Positions 34,145 through 46,819 are shown, counted from the stretch's first letter. The stretch: DNA of 64,000 nt from Erodium maritimum (GCA_963921825.1 OY997594.1:55537675-55601674), one strand, 5' to 3'. Notes: generated by a model from the letters alone, not told the origin. Numbers and translations are program-made.

Positions 34145-36713
34145 TGTCACGCCCCAAATCCGGTTCTTGCCCGGACTCGAGGCGTGACTAGTATAAAACG
34201 ATTAAAAAGGCAATAACTCAACAATAAGTTCCTGAAAATCTCCAATATGAAACTCAAATCCACATAACTCAGTTTAAAACATAAATAACCCTCCATGGGT
34301 GTAATAATAATCCTTCACAAGGTTTGTTCAAAACAGAAATGAAATAAAAACGAAGTCTCTACAAGACACCCACACCAAGAAGCTCCCGAGCCTCTACTCC
34401 TCAATCAAGCCTGTAAACACAACAATAAACTCATGGGGGTGAGCTTGCGCTCAGTAGGGAAAATACATAACAAGGTGGACTTTAAACTCAATAAATTCAT
34501 CAGCAAGTCAACAAGATAATTCTTAACAATCACGGGCAATAGGTAATCCAATCAATGCCATGGCACATGAAGTCACCACCCTCCGATCCACATATGATGT
34601 GTCCTCTCGGGTTTTCCCTCAAATCCAGAGGAGACGCATATCATTGAGGCTACCGGAAACAACCCCCTGAGGGCGCTTATCATCGGGATTCTCAGAAACG
34701 TCTCCAAGGGATTTTATGTCCTCGGGAACCAAGGTATTACTCCCATAGGAAGCATACACTTGGGAAATTCAATAATAATCAGATAATAATTGAGTAACAC
34801 ACTCAACCCGAAACACGAAGCAATCCATTCCCAACAAACACCAATTCACTATCACACATAACTCACGCATCACCGTTTCACCACAACACACAGCACACGA
34901 ATCACATGATCACAACACACGAATCACACAATCACAACTTACCGTTCACTTACCAGTCACGACCCATCGGGGCATCGATCACCTGATTGCATCGCTCGGT
35001 ACAACCAGTCATACTCGATGCTCCAAGCAACCATTTAAGGAAATCAAGCAATCATTCAAATACATTCAACGGTCAAGCACGAGTTTAATCAACCAATCAT
35101 AAAAACCTTCAATCGAGCATTCAAATATGCAATTCAACTAGTTCCATTAGACTCTTTAGCCTATCCACTAAGCAACCAAACAACCAAGCATGTGATCCTA
35201 ACACGCAACTAATCCGAGGGCTTTGCCAAGGCCGCTCTACCAGTAAAACAATTCCCAAGTATTGAAAGCGGGTTACACTAGTGATTGGCATCCTAATCAT
35301 TCACCACTAGACACTTCCGGTTATTAGTAATTGAAAGACAATTATTCTAGTTATTCGCATCCTATAGGCATTTCTAGGACCTTTCCAATTTTATTAGCCT
35401 AACATGCATACTAAGCATCATAAACGAGGAGTTAAGACTTTCCCTACCTCGAGGTCTTCCTCTCAACACTCTGATGATAAGCCCGGTGGTCACCACTCCA
35501 TTCTTCACACGGGTCCCGGCGTGATCTTTGCTCCTCTAGCTCGATCCCCAAAGTCTTGGACACAAAGAAACGTTAATTAGACTCCACTTAAACAGCAAGT
35601 AAAACCCCCAAAGCCCTTCCAAAGTTCAGCTCAAAACCAAGATCAACCAAGGTGAAAAACCCCCCAAGAAACCCCCACCCTGCTCGGCCACGGACCTGGT
35701 CACGGACCCGTGACGCCAACCCTCACGGACTCCCTCACGGAGCCGTGACGTCGCCCGTCACGGGATCCGTCACGGATCCGTGGCGCTCCAGGGCAGTTTC
35801 GCCCTTCTTCAACCTCCAGCTCCTTTTCTCCGAAAAACCACCTTCAAACCCCAAATTTTACCACTTCCAACTCCCAAAACAGTCAAATACCTCCAATACT
35901 CCTCTACCCATGGTAGGAATCAACAAATAGGCAAGTTTCTAATGATTCATCAAATCATAAACAACTCAAAAGCTCCAACCACTAGGGATTTCCCACAAAA
36001 AAAATCCAACAAAGCTTCTCATCAACAACCTCTCACACCCTTTTCTACTCAAACCCAACAACATCTAGCAATTTCACCCAAAACCCATGAAAAGAGATGA
36101 AGGGAAATGAGGATTAGAGAGTTCCATTACCTCTAGAAGAGTGAGATGAAGAAGATGGTAAGGATTTGGAGAAGGGATGGCTAGAGGAAGACTTCAAGTG
36201 GCCTCTTTTTCCTTGTTTCTTCTTCAAAGCTCCATGGGAGCTCCTCTCTCTTGCTCCCCCTCCAAGTTTCGGCTACACCAACACAAAATAGGTTGGTTTT
36301 GCTTTTCCAAACTCATATAATACCTAGGTGTGTCAAATGACTAAAAGCCCTTGAGCTAGAATCCCTTGTAGAAGCTTTTGGGAGGGTATAATGGTCCAAG
36401 ACCACTCCCTTTTCTCTCTTTCAACCAAAAAGGGACAAGTGTCCAAGTAGGTTATTTAGTTTTCCAAAATAATTTCCAGCACAATAAAATAATGCTTTTA
36501 GTCGATACAAAGTCTCGTTTTGACTAAAATTGACTTCCTCCAACAGTATACTCAAACGAAAGGAATTTATCCTCTTAAACCAACCGTGATGATGGCTAAG
36601 TCGTTTGGGTTCCGGAGAAGTCCCGAGTGACTTCTTGAGTCATCGGTTGACTTTCCGGTAGCAAGTCAAACTTGCTTGAAAAGCCACCGGTTCGACCGGG
36701 AGCGGGTCTTACA
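34145..36713 (-). mobile_element. Chromovirus LTR, subfamily 2, minus orientation
   Basis: On the minus strand starts TGTAAGACCCGCTCCCGGTCG and ends TTTGGGGCGTGACA, 2569 bp, followed by a primer site and leader, so it served as a 5' LTR. The flank at 36714-36718 is CAATA, which does not match TTCAT at the far side of the hybrid. The 5' part on the minus strand is homologous to 16585 and 46820. Frame 35652-36100 is LTR leader, not a gene. Confidence 0.88.
34440..34453 (-). other. Conserved LTR stem-loop, GCAA tetraloop
   Basis: Minus strand TGAGC-GCAA-GCTCA followed by CCCCC, then TGTTTACAGG. Confidence 0.65.
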
Positions 36714-36718
36714 CAATA

Positions 36719-37640
36719 TGTTATCCTTGAGAATTGCACTGCCTCCGTGTCTACGCGTGCATCATCTCTAACCAGCAACCCAAACGAGCTTCCACCTGTG
36801 AACATCGAGGACCCTTCATTGAGTCCTTCGTGGACCTAAGGCCCCGTCCCTAACATTAGATTCTGACTAACTACAGAAATTCGTATTGGGAATGTCTCCC
36901 CTTCGATCGACACCTCCACTCGTTACTGATTAGGGTAACAAGGATTCACCTGAGCTAACACCAATGCCCTTCATATCTTTTTTCCCGTTCAATCAGGATG
37001 AACCAGCACTACAGACCCTGCCAAAGTCTCAACCGCTTATATACTCTCTTTATTCTACCCTTGAATCAATAGCCCTTAAATTTTCTTCCACTTGAAGACT
37101 CCCCCTTTCGCCATTAGATTCTCCTTTTCCCAACCCCATAATAACCCAAGGAGACAACCATCTCCACTCGATTTACCATATTTGATATGTAAATCTGCCA
37201 CTCCATTTCGATTGATCTCTTCCTGAATCAGAGTAAGACTCGTGTTATGGAGAGCCATCCCCAACTGTCCACACTTAACTTAGCATTCCAGAGTGACATT
37301 GGGCCAAAGTTGAATACATTGACTATCCATGTTGCCATATGAAGACCCTCAATCGGGTACCTTTTTCCTCGAGAGAGTATCTCTTAGATCAAAGCCCTTG
37401 TCACTAGTTTTCAAAGATGATTTCACTAACGTTTGCGCTACAAACAAACAAGATGTGCCGCCCCACCCTCTCTCCCCAATTTTGAACCATTCTCCAACAC
37501 CACAAACCTTGGAAAGTCTGTTCTAGTCTTGAAGCTTACGAGCCTACAATACAGTCCTCTCATGTTTGGGTTCATCCGTAGATGAGCACCAGTAACCTCA
37601 CCGACATTGTTAAAAATCGTTTTCACCTTTTAACCTCCGA
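36719..37640 (-). pseudogene. Possible minus-strand LINE ORF1 relic
   Basis: Minus frame 37626-37438 (GEVTGAHLRMNPNMRGLYCRL type) resembles the segment between DUF4283 and the knuckle in plant LINE ORF1. About 37290-37260 reads CVKCGQLG-like with a stop. The remaining sequence to 36719 has only broken frames. The similarity is weak and partly visual. Confidence 0.35.
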
Positions 37641-38620
37641 CCCTTCTGACAGATTCAGAACAAATACCTTTGTCGGATGCAGGGCTCTTCCGTCCCTTAT
37701 TAGAGAGGGGCCGTCACGCCCAACCCTACTCACCTTGTCTTGCGTCTGCCTTCTTCCCCTGTCCATCTCTATCGCCAGACCTTTCCCCTATCTATGGCCT
37801 TCTCCTTTTGTTCTTGTTGCAAGGAAACAACAACCTATCTCATAGGCTCCTTACACAGAATCCCCTGTTCCGTTTTTGAAATGGTTCCGACTTCGATGCT
37901 CGAATCGAGACCTAGGGATTCCATTTTTTAGGGGCACGTGGAGCGCGTTCATTCTTTTAGTATTCTACTAGTGGTTTTTCCATGCACTAGTATATGCATT
38001 CATTTGATTAGCCTCGTCAAGATGCTTCGAGCGCCTCCGGTCAAGCTCCCTAGCCACGGTTCTCCGGCCAGACTGCCAGATCCGAACCCCGTTTCTGTCG
38101 GAACACCGCAGTCGATGCCGTTCATGTGCGCTCCTGCTTTTCGTGTTCACCCGACCAGTCCCGTGCACCAGCCCCTAGCGGATCGGATCTGTACACGTCG
38201 GCGCCGTCCACCTCGCCTCGATCCCAAGCTCTGTCATCGGAGGGCGGTCGCAAGTAGCTCTTGTCTGTTGTTGTTGTTGTTGTTGTTGTTTATGTTGTTT
38301 AGTTTGTTTGCGTTTATCTGGTTTATGTTTTGTCCTCCCTGTCGGAATCTTGGATATCCGACAGGTTGTAGTGTGTCGGGTCGGAATCTTTTATCGGCGT
38401 ATCTCTTTAGAGAGCCGATAAAGAGGACCGACTTGGTGGTAGTTGTTCATTTAGGCGCTGCGTCGCCCGTATCGAGAGCTATTCATCTCGTTGGTCGGTC
38501 CTCAGGTTCCCTGGAACGACCGATGAATATAACGCTTGTTTCACCGCTTGTTCGAGTAGTCTTGTGTTCGGTTTGTAAGGTTTGTTAATCTATTAAAGAA
38601 TCTTTCCTTTCAAAAAGATG
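37641..38620 (+). pseudogene. LINE-like 3' fragment, plus orientation
   Basis: The plus strand is CT/CCG-rich, with an open frame 37938-38588 (216 codons) that includes a Leu run encoded by a TTG microsatellite (about 38264-38291). It ends ATTAAAGAATCTTTCCTTTCAAAAA, like plant LINE tails. No domain recognised. It may be the tail of a non-autonomous element. Confidence 0.35.
38264..38291 (+). repeat. (TTG)n microsatellite
   Basis: About nine uninterrupted TTG triplets. Confidence 0.9.
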
Positions 38621-38903
38621 CTTTCCTTAGCTTTTAAGGAGCACTGCAAAACCATCCTTAACCCGTTCTCGAGTCATTCAAGCCAAGGTGAAGGGGGTCT
38701 CTTTTACCAATAATTATGTAATAGATCTTTTGATTTCATTAGTTCACATGTTTTCACAGCTCAATCTTTTTCCCTTTCTATGATGACCATAAACCCAATT
38801 TGAAACTCTTTAAAATAAACATCCATAAAGCAGCAGCACAGAGAGACATTCCAAGATTAACTTGTACTATACCAATACCAAAAAATGGTTTAAGAAAAAT
38901 ATA

Positions 38904-41163
38904 TCAGCAAGGTCTAATGAGTAACAAAGTAGAAAAGGCTACAGCACATAAAGCTTTGAAACAGCGGTCGATATGGCTGAAACCCTCCCATCTGGATGCT
39001 GCACTAACATGGGTTGAGTTCACCACTTGGCTTGTCTTGTTGCTCACCTTTTGACTGCATAATTCAAAATTTTGAACATAAGAACATGCTCACATTTCCT
39101 TGAACTAATGTATGTTTTTTTTTCTTTAGAAAACTCTACATTTGCAGACAAGAGATTAACATCACTCACCTTCCTGGGAATATACAGCTGCCATGGCCTG
39201 CAAACATAAATAAACATAACATCAAATTCATGCCTTGAATCCAAAATGCACAGATGGGTGGAGCCCATATTGTCTTACAAAATCCAGAGAATAAATGGAT
39301 AATGCCATCACACATAGAATAGACTCATTTGTGTATCTTCAACAGAGTTACAATCCAAATCCATTCGCACAAGTTCCAATGGAAGAATGAAATACAGGAG
39401 CAATCACCATTTCATAAGATTTTGAACTACTAACCAGTCCTAATCACTACTACCACTATTCTAAACTTTTGTTATGGAGCCTTGAACATACCACAGCAAA
39501 ACTTATTGGTTTATAGCAGCTAACTGGAATGAAAGTAACCAAGCCAAATCGGGTACTAACAAAGCACAAAGTTCCAAATTTCAACACTAGAAATACTAAA
39601 ACTTGTGTCTTGCTCCAATTTGTGATAAAAACCAAACATGTATGACCTGATTAGTCCAAGAACAATAGAATTAGTTCTGGAAACTTACTTGGGTCAGTAG
39701 TGGTGATAATGGCCACACCCTGAAAGTCACAAGAACCAGCAGCATTGCCTTCCTTCTGGTAATAGCTATTAAAAGCATAAGAAGCATGGTTCTTGACATT
39801 GTTGGGTTGATAACAATTCTCACCGGGCTGGATCCCGGAGCAATTGGCACGCCCGGGACCGCACGCCCAATCCAGAGCAGTCTGCAATGTCTTTGAATCT
39901 GCTCCATCCTCGGCAATGCAGTAGGTCTGGTTGGTTGTGTCATTGGCCAAAAAAGTCCCACTTCCAGACACATGAAGCAGGTACACCGCCGTGGTGTTCC
40001 CGTAAAATAGGCCCCAATTGGCCTCCGACACCGGAGGCGACCTCAGGTCCTCGTTGAAGAGCTCATATATGTAAACGCTGGATGTGATTTCTGGGTGAAA
40101 TGGGGTACCGGTTCTGTCGAGCACGTGCTTGATCAAATTCGAATTGTATGTGTCGGCATTGTCGAGGGTCGCGTACGGCTCTTTCTCGTCCCCTTTTGAC
40201 GGCCATCCGGTCTCCGTCACCAGAACCGCCACGTCGGTGATGTTGAGGTTCTTCATCGAGAAATAGGCTGCGTCGACCATGGCGTCGAGGACGTTGGTGT
40301 AGTGGAGCAGAGTGTTGGGGTCCACCATTTCTTTGGACGGCGTCAATGGCTTGAAGAGCGAATTCTCGAGCGGAACCACCCCTTTGTTCTGCATAAAAAC
40401 GTAGTACGGGTACACATTCATCATCAGAGGCGACCCAGTTCGCGACAGGAACTGAAGAAGGGGCAAAATCACTTGGGTCATGCTCTGATTGAAGAAAGCT
40501 TGGGATGGGGGAAAGGTATCGAGGACAATCGACGCCGCGTGTGGCGTCGAAATTTTGATCCGGGTGTGGAGGTTGGCGGCGGCGAGGGAAGCGTAGAGGG
40601 CCTCGATTGCGGGGAGAAGGAGAGGGGCGGAGGAGGGGACGGTGGTGAGGACCTCGTCGCCGACGGCAATGGAAGTGATTAGGGTCTGTGGGTAGAAGGC
40701 GACGACGTTGCGTTGAATCCAGGTGGCGGCGGTGGCGTTGGAGGAGCCGATTGCGATGAGCTGGTTGTTGGGGACGCTGATGATGACCCGGATCTTCGTT
40801 TTGGAGAGGGCTTTCAGAATGTTGGGGTCGGCGTCGTAGAGGCGGACATGGGTGATCTTCTGCAACCGGAGGAAGGAGACCAGGTCAGCCGGAGAGACGA
40901 GGTTGGAGGCGTCGGTGCCGATGTTGACGCCAACGTACGGCTCATTGTCTCTCATCTGGTCCTTAATCTCAGCTACTAATTGTGTCGGTTCAGCTGCAAA
41001 TTCAGAACAGAGAAAGCAGACTGAGAAAAGGGCTTTGCTTTTCTCGGAAATTTTACTAATTTTAGCATTGGGTATGAATTAAATCACCTGGTACCGGCAA
41101 CACTGTGGAGATTATTGTAGAGAGGAGGATGGTGATAGTGAGAAGAGAGTGAGAGCTTGCCAT
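38904..41163 (-). CDS. Glucan endo-1,3-beta-glucosidase (GH17) with X8/CBM43 module and GPI-type tail
   Basis: Four exons, 41163-41088, 40993-39689, 39197-39170 and 39054-38904, with GT/AG introns sum to 1560 nt: 519 residues plus TGA. Residues 1-20 or so are a hydrophobic signal peptide. GH17 runs from about 43 (YVGVNIGTD) to 370. The proposed acid/base is Glu139 in AVGDEVL and the nucleophile Glu286 in VTETGWPSKGD. X8 spans about 384-465 with six cysteines (YC, AC, NC, NC, SC, GSC), the last encoded by the 28-nt third exon. The C-terminus ends in a hydrophobic stretch (CAVAFSTLLLI) suited to GPI anchoring. Family role: hydrolysis of callose-type beta-1,3-glucan at the wall or plasmodesmata. 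No defects; length is normal for the family. The closest Arabidopsis paralogue is not certain. Confidence 0.95.
39170..39197 (-). other. 28-nt microexon (third exon) of the GH17 gene
   Basis: Acceptor TTTGCAG and donor GTGAGT flank 28 nt encoding most of SHGSCIFPG. Leaving it out loses the sixth X8 cysteine and, because 28 is not a multiple of three, shifts the frame into the last exon. Confidence 0.85.
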
Positions 41164-41760
41164 TGAAGAAGAGACTGAGCTTCAAGTTCTGGTCTTGAAC
41201 TGGTGACAGATCCTTGCATTATCCTCCGGATTCAGTGCTACGAAGTTGGATTCAGTGAAATAATTTCTCAATCTAATGTTATGGGTTTGGTCTCAAATTT
41301 AGGGAAATGGGTGATGTTCTGCTGACGGACCCTTTTGTGTTGGCGAGATGGTTCTGGAGCGACGCAGAGAAAAATAAAAGTCCAGACTTGTGTGAGAGAG
41401 AGACGTTACTGGTTGGTACGCTTTCGTCTTTTTAGTCTCGGAGGTTTTACTTGTACAGTTCAGTTTGGGCTTGTTGTTGTGACTTATGCTAAGTCATTCC
41501 AAATCAACCTATATGACGCACCTTTTGTTCACTGCTGCTGACTTTGTTAAGATACAGAATTACTGTTTAAGATTTGTTAATTTTAAGAAGATGACGCAGG
41601 AGACAAGAGGCAGGTGCGAATATGACTGTGAGAGTGGGAGGGAGTGAATGGTGTTCAACAACCGTATTCAGAATCTCTGAGTGGTTCATCTGCTGTTTAT
41701 AAAGCCCATCCCTCTTCATATGGCCTAAACCAGGAGGGAAGTGTGCTTTTGCTTTCCGTG
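41164..41760 (-). promoter_or_regulatory. Presumed promoter and 5' UTR of the GH17 gene
   Basis: TTTATAAA at 41696-41703, in a GGGCTTTATAAACAGC context on the minus strand, is a good TATA candidate. It lies about 530 bases above the ATG, so the leader is long or contains an intron. Confidence 0.4.
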
Positions 41761-42470
41761 CTTAATCACTTACGTAAAAGGTCGAGTCCATGGATGCTTC
41801 AATAATGTGCTAGTGTCATGCTATATGCTACTGGTACGGTACAAGAAGGTAATGAGGAGCACGAAGAAGGGGGTTCGAGGTGCGGGGTTCGCACGTTATG
41901 CGGTGCCTGAACCGCGGATCTCGGACCCCAAACCCGTGCCTCGCGAGGCCAGGTGTGGCCCTCGAACCCAAACCCAAAAACGGGTTGGTACCTCGCGGTG
42001 CGCGGCTTTGTCGGTGCCCAATAAGGGTGTGACACGTGCCTTTTTAAAAATTTGTTTTTTTAATTAATTTTTTATTTTTTTAAAATCAGTTTTTACTTTT
42101 AGAAATTTATTTTATTTTATAAAATCTTCTTTTAAAAAAATCATTTCTTAATTTAAATTAACCCTATAATAAATATCTCTCACTCCATTCATCGAACCAC
42201 CAACGTTTTTCACATTTATTTCGACAAAAAATGTTCGACGACGAGGCTCAAACGACGACGACGAGTTGTAATGAAATTTCAAGTTTAATTATCCATTTTA
42301 GTTAATTAATTGTATTTATTAATTATTTTTTCATTTTAGTTAATCTATTTAGTTATTAATTAATTTTATCTGTTTTAATTCAATTTTATTTAATATTTAT
42401 TGTTTTAAATATGGATTTAATAAATTCAACAAAGCATAACTAATTATCCATTCAACACTTTTGCAAACCC
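41761..42470. other. Intergenic DNA: GC-rich patch then AT-rich tract
   Basis: 41870-42030 is rich in GGTGCGGGGTTCGCA and CGAACCC-like words and may be the end of an unknown transposon. 42040-42470 is mostly A and T. No gene seen. Confidence 0.35.
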
Positions 42471-42726
42471 TGATCCTCATTCTTGCCCCCCTTGATGTGG
42501 AACACTCTCAGATTTAGGGGGGCACAATTCATCCCAGTCGGCACAGGGATCCTGTACCCTGCCTCCCACATTGTACATGCTCTGATGTAACCAACCGAAG
42601 AAGAGGCCGTATATAGACTCGATCAAAGGGTAGCGAGGCGCGCACACTCGGCCTTGACATGCGGATGTGGGCTTAATGGGGCGGATGTGGAAGTTGGGTG
42701 CACGCATAGACAAGACCACGCGAATT

Positions 42727-43183
42727 GTGTGAGTCCGGACAAGGGGAGCAAAACAAGAGACGAGACAAGAGACGAAGTTCAAGAAAAGATCTTGCCTCAT
42801 AGGTGCGGGGACAAAAAGGAGAAAATTGAGGACTAGTTATCTTTTCTTTTGACCAAGACCAAGTCTTAATGGTATTTGAATTCAAATTCAAGTTTTAATT
42901 TAAATTTAAATACCTTGAATTATGTAACCAAGAGACACATTGGAGTATTATAAATTAAGTCTTGAGACCTCATTTGTAATCATCCAGTCAATTATACTTT
43001 TAATTCTAAAAACTTTCATTTGAGCAATCTCTTGTCTTGTTCTTTTCTTGTGTTCTTGTGCTTGGTTGGAGTTTATGCGTCTACGGGTGGTTAGGCTGAT
43101 CTTAAAACTTGTTAAACTTGGGAAAGAGACTTTAACAAGGTTGTGAGCCATACAGATCCATAGGTTATTTTGGTCACGTGACA
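42727..43183 (+). mobile_element. 3' part of an LTR of a second Ty3/gypsy family
   Basis: The LTR end GGTCACGTGACA at 43172-43183 is followed at once by a Met-tRNA-type primer site. Upstream are TATTATAAATTAAG (about 42945, TATA-like) and a GAGCAATCTCTTGTC block, as in plant LTR promoter and R regions. The start of the LTR cannot be fixed; 42727 is a guess. Confidence 0.5.
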
Positions 43184-43185
43184 AA

Positions 43186-43197
43186 TGATATCAGAGC
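43186..43197 (+). other. Primer-binding site of the second gypsy family
   Basis: TGATATCAGAGC, one mismatch from the Met-tRNA-type site used by the chromovirus. Confidence 0.65.
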
Positions 43198-43217
43198 AAT
43201 AGTTCGCGGAAACAAGA

Positions 43218-44440
43218 ATGACTGATTTCAAGATTACTCAAGAAGGAGAATGTGAAATGGACATGTCGAAAGTCAATACCAAAAAGATAAGTAAGTCTCG
43301 TGATCCTCCCTTCTTCTTATTTGGAGGATTGAGTTGTTCTTTTGGAGGAACAAATGAAGGAAATGGATAAGAAGATCAAGGGGTTGGTGAATAAATGAAC
43401 CTCGTTAGTTGAGCGGGATGAACTGTTGGTGAGCGAGAACATCAATGTTGTTGATGCTACCCTAAAGCCTTATACTGATAAGGTGGATATGCTGGAAGCT
43501 TTGGTGACTGTCTTGCAAGATGAGCTGAAAATCTACAAGAAAGCTTTGGCAAATGGGGGTGGGGGCACTAAGGGCAGACATCCCTACGTCAAAGGATTTT
43601 GTAGGAGTTCGTATTGCTAAAGAAATAGAAAATTTCCTATGGAGCATAAATTACTAATATGATGTTGTGGGAATCAGAGATGAAACGAGTAAGCTACAAA
43701 ATGTTACTGCGTATTTTGTTGAATCTACTAGCCTTTGGTGGTGCAAAAGGTGTGAAAGTGCTAAATCCTATAAGAAGGACATCATTTACATATGAGAGGA
43801 ATTCTTATAGTATCTTCGACCTGTAAATACTAAAGACGAAGCAAGGGAAATGCTTCGTCGTTTGACTAAGAAGAAACACATTGTAGAATATGTACGCACC
43901 TTTCAGGAGATCATGCTGGAGATACTGGGGTTTGGAGGAAATGAGGCATTCTTTTAGTTCAAATACAAGTTGGCAACATAGGTGCAAACAAAGTTACGTA
44001 GAGCTAATTTTTGGAGTTCGCCTGAAGCAATCAGGGTGGCCGAGTCCTTAGTGGATTAGTCGAGGAAGGACAAGCCAATGGATGGAGATACCAAGAATGG
44101 GAAGCCCGATCATAATATAGAGAAGCAAAGAGACTTTCAAGCGGAGAAGCCTAAATTCAATGGCGTAAAGTCATTTAATCCGGGTAACTCCAATTATGTT
44201 CGTAGAGTTTTGAAATGTTATTTCTGTGATGGACCTCATATGATGAACGAATGCCCGAGTAAGCCTATTTTAAGGACTATGCAAACCGTTTCGAAACCAC
44301 ACGAATCATAAATGAACTCGGTAAAGGTCATGAATGTCATGAAATTGAAGGATGGACGGAAGGAAAGGAAAGGCGCAATGTATCTGAAAGATGAAGTGAA
44401 TGGGGTCCCGATGAAAGCCATGGTTGATGTGGGCGCTTCG
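43218..44440 (+). pseudogene. Decayed Ty3/gypsy gag with zinc knuckle and start of protease
   Basis: Broken frames read KEIENFLW, VTAYFVESTSLWW, EAREMLRRLTKKKHIVEYVRTFQEIMLEI, then the knuckle CYFCDGPHMMNEC at about 44217-44256, then VPMKAMVDVGAS at about 44409-44440 (DTGAS-type aspartic protease site, Thr to Val). At least five stops interrupt it. It ends abruptly within the protease, where unrelated CT-rich DNA begins. The gag resembles plant gypsy families with a single knuckle. Confidence 0.75.
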
Positions 44441-45246
44441 TACCTAACCCTTCCCTTTTTTCGTCGGCGTCTAATTTGGTTTCTCTTGGAGCCAGAGAGG
44501 ATGCCAGTGGCTTTCTCTTGCTCCTTCTTTCTTTTTTCTTTTCTTCGATTCTCTCATTATGTCGCGTTTATCCTCTTCTCGCCCCTTTTGTTTCACCTCA
44601 GATCTGATGCTTCTTCGTCGTTGAGCTTATATCTGTTCATCGGTAGAGCTCTTTTGCTCGTTTAAAGACTCACTAGATCATGGTTGTGTTGGGTTGGTTC
44701 TGATTTGGATGTGGGACAACCTTCCTCCTTTATGAGGATAGTTGCAGATCTTCTCCGCCCTTGTTGGGTGGTGGTTTATTCTCCAGCGCCTATGAGATAT
44801 GGCGACTGGTCTCCTCCTCGCTCCTCTTCCTCGTTTCCCGCTGTCGTTGTGGCGGTCGGACCTCCGACTGGTGGTGGCTCCAGATCCGGATGTGGGACGC
44901 CTTTCATTATCTTAGCCGATGTGGGTCAACGGGAATCTGGATCCTTCTATCTTTCTCGTTGAGCTCCGTCGCGTAGGACGCCTCGCCTGGTCAGAGCTCT
45001 CCACCAAGTTCACTTGAAAGTTCGTTGGACAACGCTCGGTGGAGGTTTCACATCCGACGTGGGGCACTTTCCTCCTCATTTTTTGGAAGGATTGACGCAG
45101 ATCTGAACCTGCTTGCCTCCCTCGTTATGCATCACCGCCGATCTTCTCTCTCTGGACGCCTCCTCGCTCCGTCAAGCCAACACATCATCCTTAGGTCAGG
45201 TCTCACACTTTTCCTTTATGTTGGTTCGGGAATCACCGTGGTATGT
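44441..45246 (+). other. CT-rich segment resembling a LINE leader
   Basis: Begins directly after the truncated protease; composition and CTTCTT/CCTCC words resemble the LINE-like leaders at 28890-30070 and 37641-38620. Frames of 60-117 codons are open, but none is recognised. It is cut at 45247 by an LTR. Confidence 0.3.
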
Positions 45247-45548
45247 TGTCACGCCCCAAATCGGGTTTAACCAAACTCGAGGTGTGAACTAAAAGAAAAT
45301 AAAACACTAATAATAAAAAGAAATTTATGAATTTAAAAATCCAAAAATTAGTTCCAAATCAACAATAAAATACTGCGAATCAACGCTCAAATCCCAATAA
45401 CTTAATACAAGGCTTAGTTCATAAAAGATAGTACGTCTCTACTAAATAACTAAATCCCGGACTCTCGAGGAGCTCCCGAGCTCTGAGACGTACTCTACAC
45501 CGACTCATCATCAAAACCTGTAAAACAGTAAACACAGAGGGGGTGAGC
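45247..45548 (-). mobile_element. Stub of a subfamily 2 LTR, minus orientation (outer layer of the nest)
   Basis: Starts TGTCACGCCCCAAATCGGG on the plus strand. It matches the last ~300 bases of the LTR at 16585-19698 in reverse, up to half of the conserved hairpin (...GGGGGTGAGC), where the next LTR begins. Its other part should lie beyond the window. Confidence 0.8.
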
Positions 45549-46544
45549 TGTAAGAACCGCTCCCGGTCGATCCCAGTCGAACCGGCAAATTTTGGGGACA
45601 GTTGACTTTCCGTCAGAAAAGTCAACTGATGACTCCAGGAGTCATTCGGGACCTTTATGGGATCCAAAAAGCTTAGCCGTCGTTACGGTTAGCTTAGTTG
45701 AGTCATTTCCTTTCAAATGACACCTTTTGTGAAAAAGTCAAACCCGGTCAAACTAGGTCGATTTTGGAATATTAACGAATAAAAAAATATGAGCGAAGAT
45801 ATTTTGGGTAGGAGTGGTCCCCACATGGACACATGTCCATGTTAGCTTGGAGGGGAAGAAAAGTGGGTTAAAAGGCCAAATGGTCCCCACATATGGACAA
45901 AATAGAGAGAGATTGGCTAAAGGACGAAATGAACTTTTCTACTTAGAGGATAAGACCACATGGGGAAAAATTTATGCTCATTTCTTCTTGTTGGCCGAAC
46001 CCTATAGAGAGAAGAAAGAGAGTGTAAAACTCCATTGAAGCTCCATTGAAGCTTGAAGAAAAAGCAAGAGAAATGAAGTTTTTTTTTGCCATTTCTAAAC
46101 CAAATCTTCTCAAATTTACTTCATCTCTTCATTTCCTAGAGGTTGGTATGATTTATTTACTTATTTGATGAAATTGGTGTTGTGGGTTTGAGTAGAGATG
46201 ACTTGAACTAGTGGGTTTTGGGTGTTGGATGGTTTAAATGTTAATTTGTGAAGAAAAAGTGGAGTTCGATGATGGAAATCACTTAGTTTGAGTTGTTTTT
46301 GATGAAACCCACCATGGGTTTTGAAACTTCGGATTAGTTGAGGTGAAAATTGAAGTTCTAAAGCTTAAAAATGGTGTTATGGAGAACCTAGAACTAGTTA
46401 GGAGCTTGTTGTAGATATTAGGTATTTTTCCGGCGACCGGAGGCTCGCCGAAACTCCGGCCGGTCGCCGAAATCCGGCTACGGGAGTAAGGGATGACCGA
46501 CCATAGTCGGCCACCCTTAGAACCGGGACCGACCATGGTCGGCC
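45549..46544 (+). mobile_element. 5' stub of a subfamily 2 LTR (second layer)
   Basis: Starts TGTAAGAACCGCTCCCGGTCG and follows 16585-17580 closely. It breaks off in ...CATGGTCGGCC, where the 16585 copy continues TCACTTGG. The preceding TGAGC (45544-45548) is the likely left TSD and is itself one arm of the hairpin. Confidence 0.82.
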
Positions 46545-46819
46545 TGTTAGTCTTAGTGCCTGTAGTTCAATCCTAAATGTCCAAATGTATATATCATCGT
46601 TAGCAATAAAATTAAAGCAACTTTATATTACTTATGTGTTGGAGTAATATATCGATGTGTGCTCTGATCTATGCCCACCATGCGAATAGAACCATAGATC
46701 GAGATAGATCACACTCGATGGGTCCCTAGTCAACAAAGCTTCACTAGAAGCGACTAGTATGAAAGATGGCTCTTTATGGCTTACGTTCTGTTAGTCATTG
46801 GAATGGGATTCTGGAGTCT
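46545..46819 (+). mobile_element. Unknown TG-starting element segment (third layer)
   Basis: Starts TGTTAGTCTTAGTGCCTGTAG exactly where the LTR homology stops and ends where the next TGTAAG LTR begins. It could be the left end of another LTR element. No coding content. Confidence 0.4.

Noticed and set aside
40302-40682. 126-codon plus frame
   Set aside because: Antisense shadow of the GH17 coding exon, whose minus frame carries the catalytic motifs.
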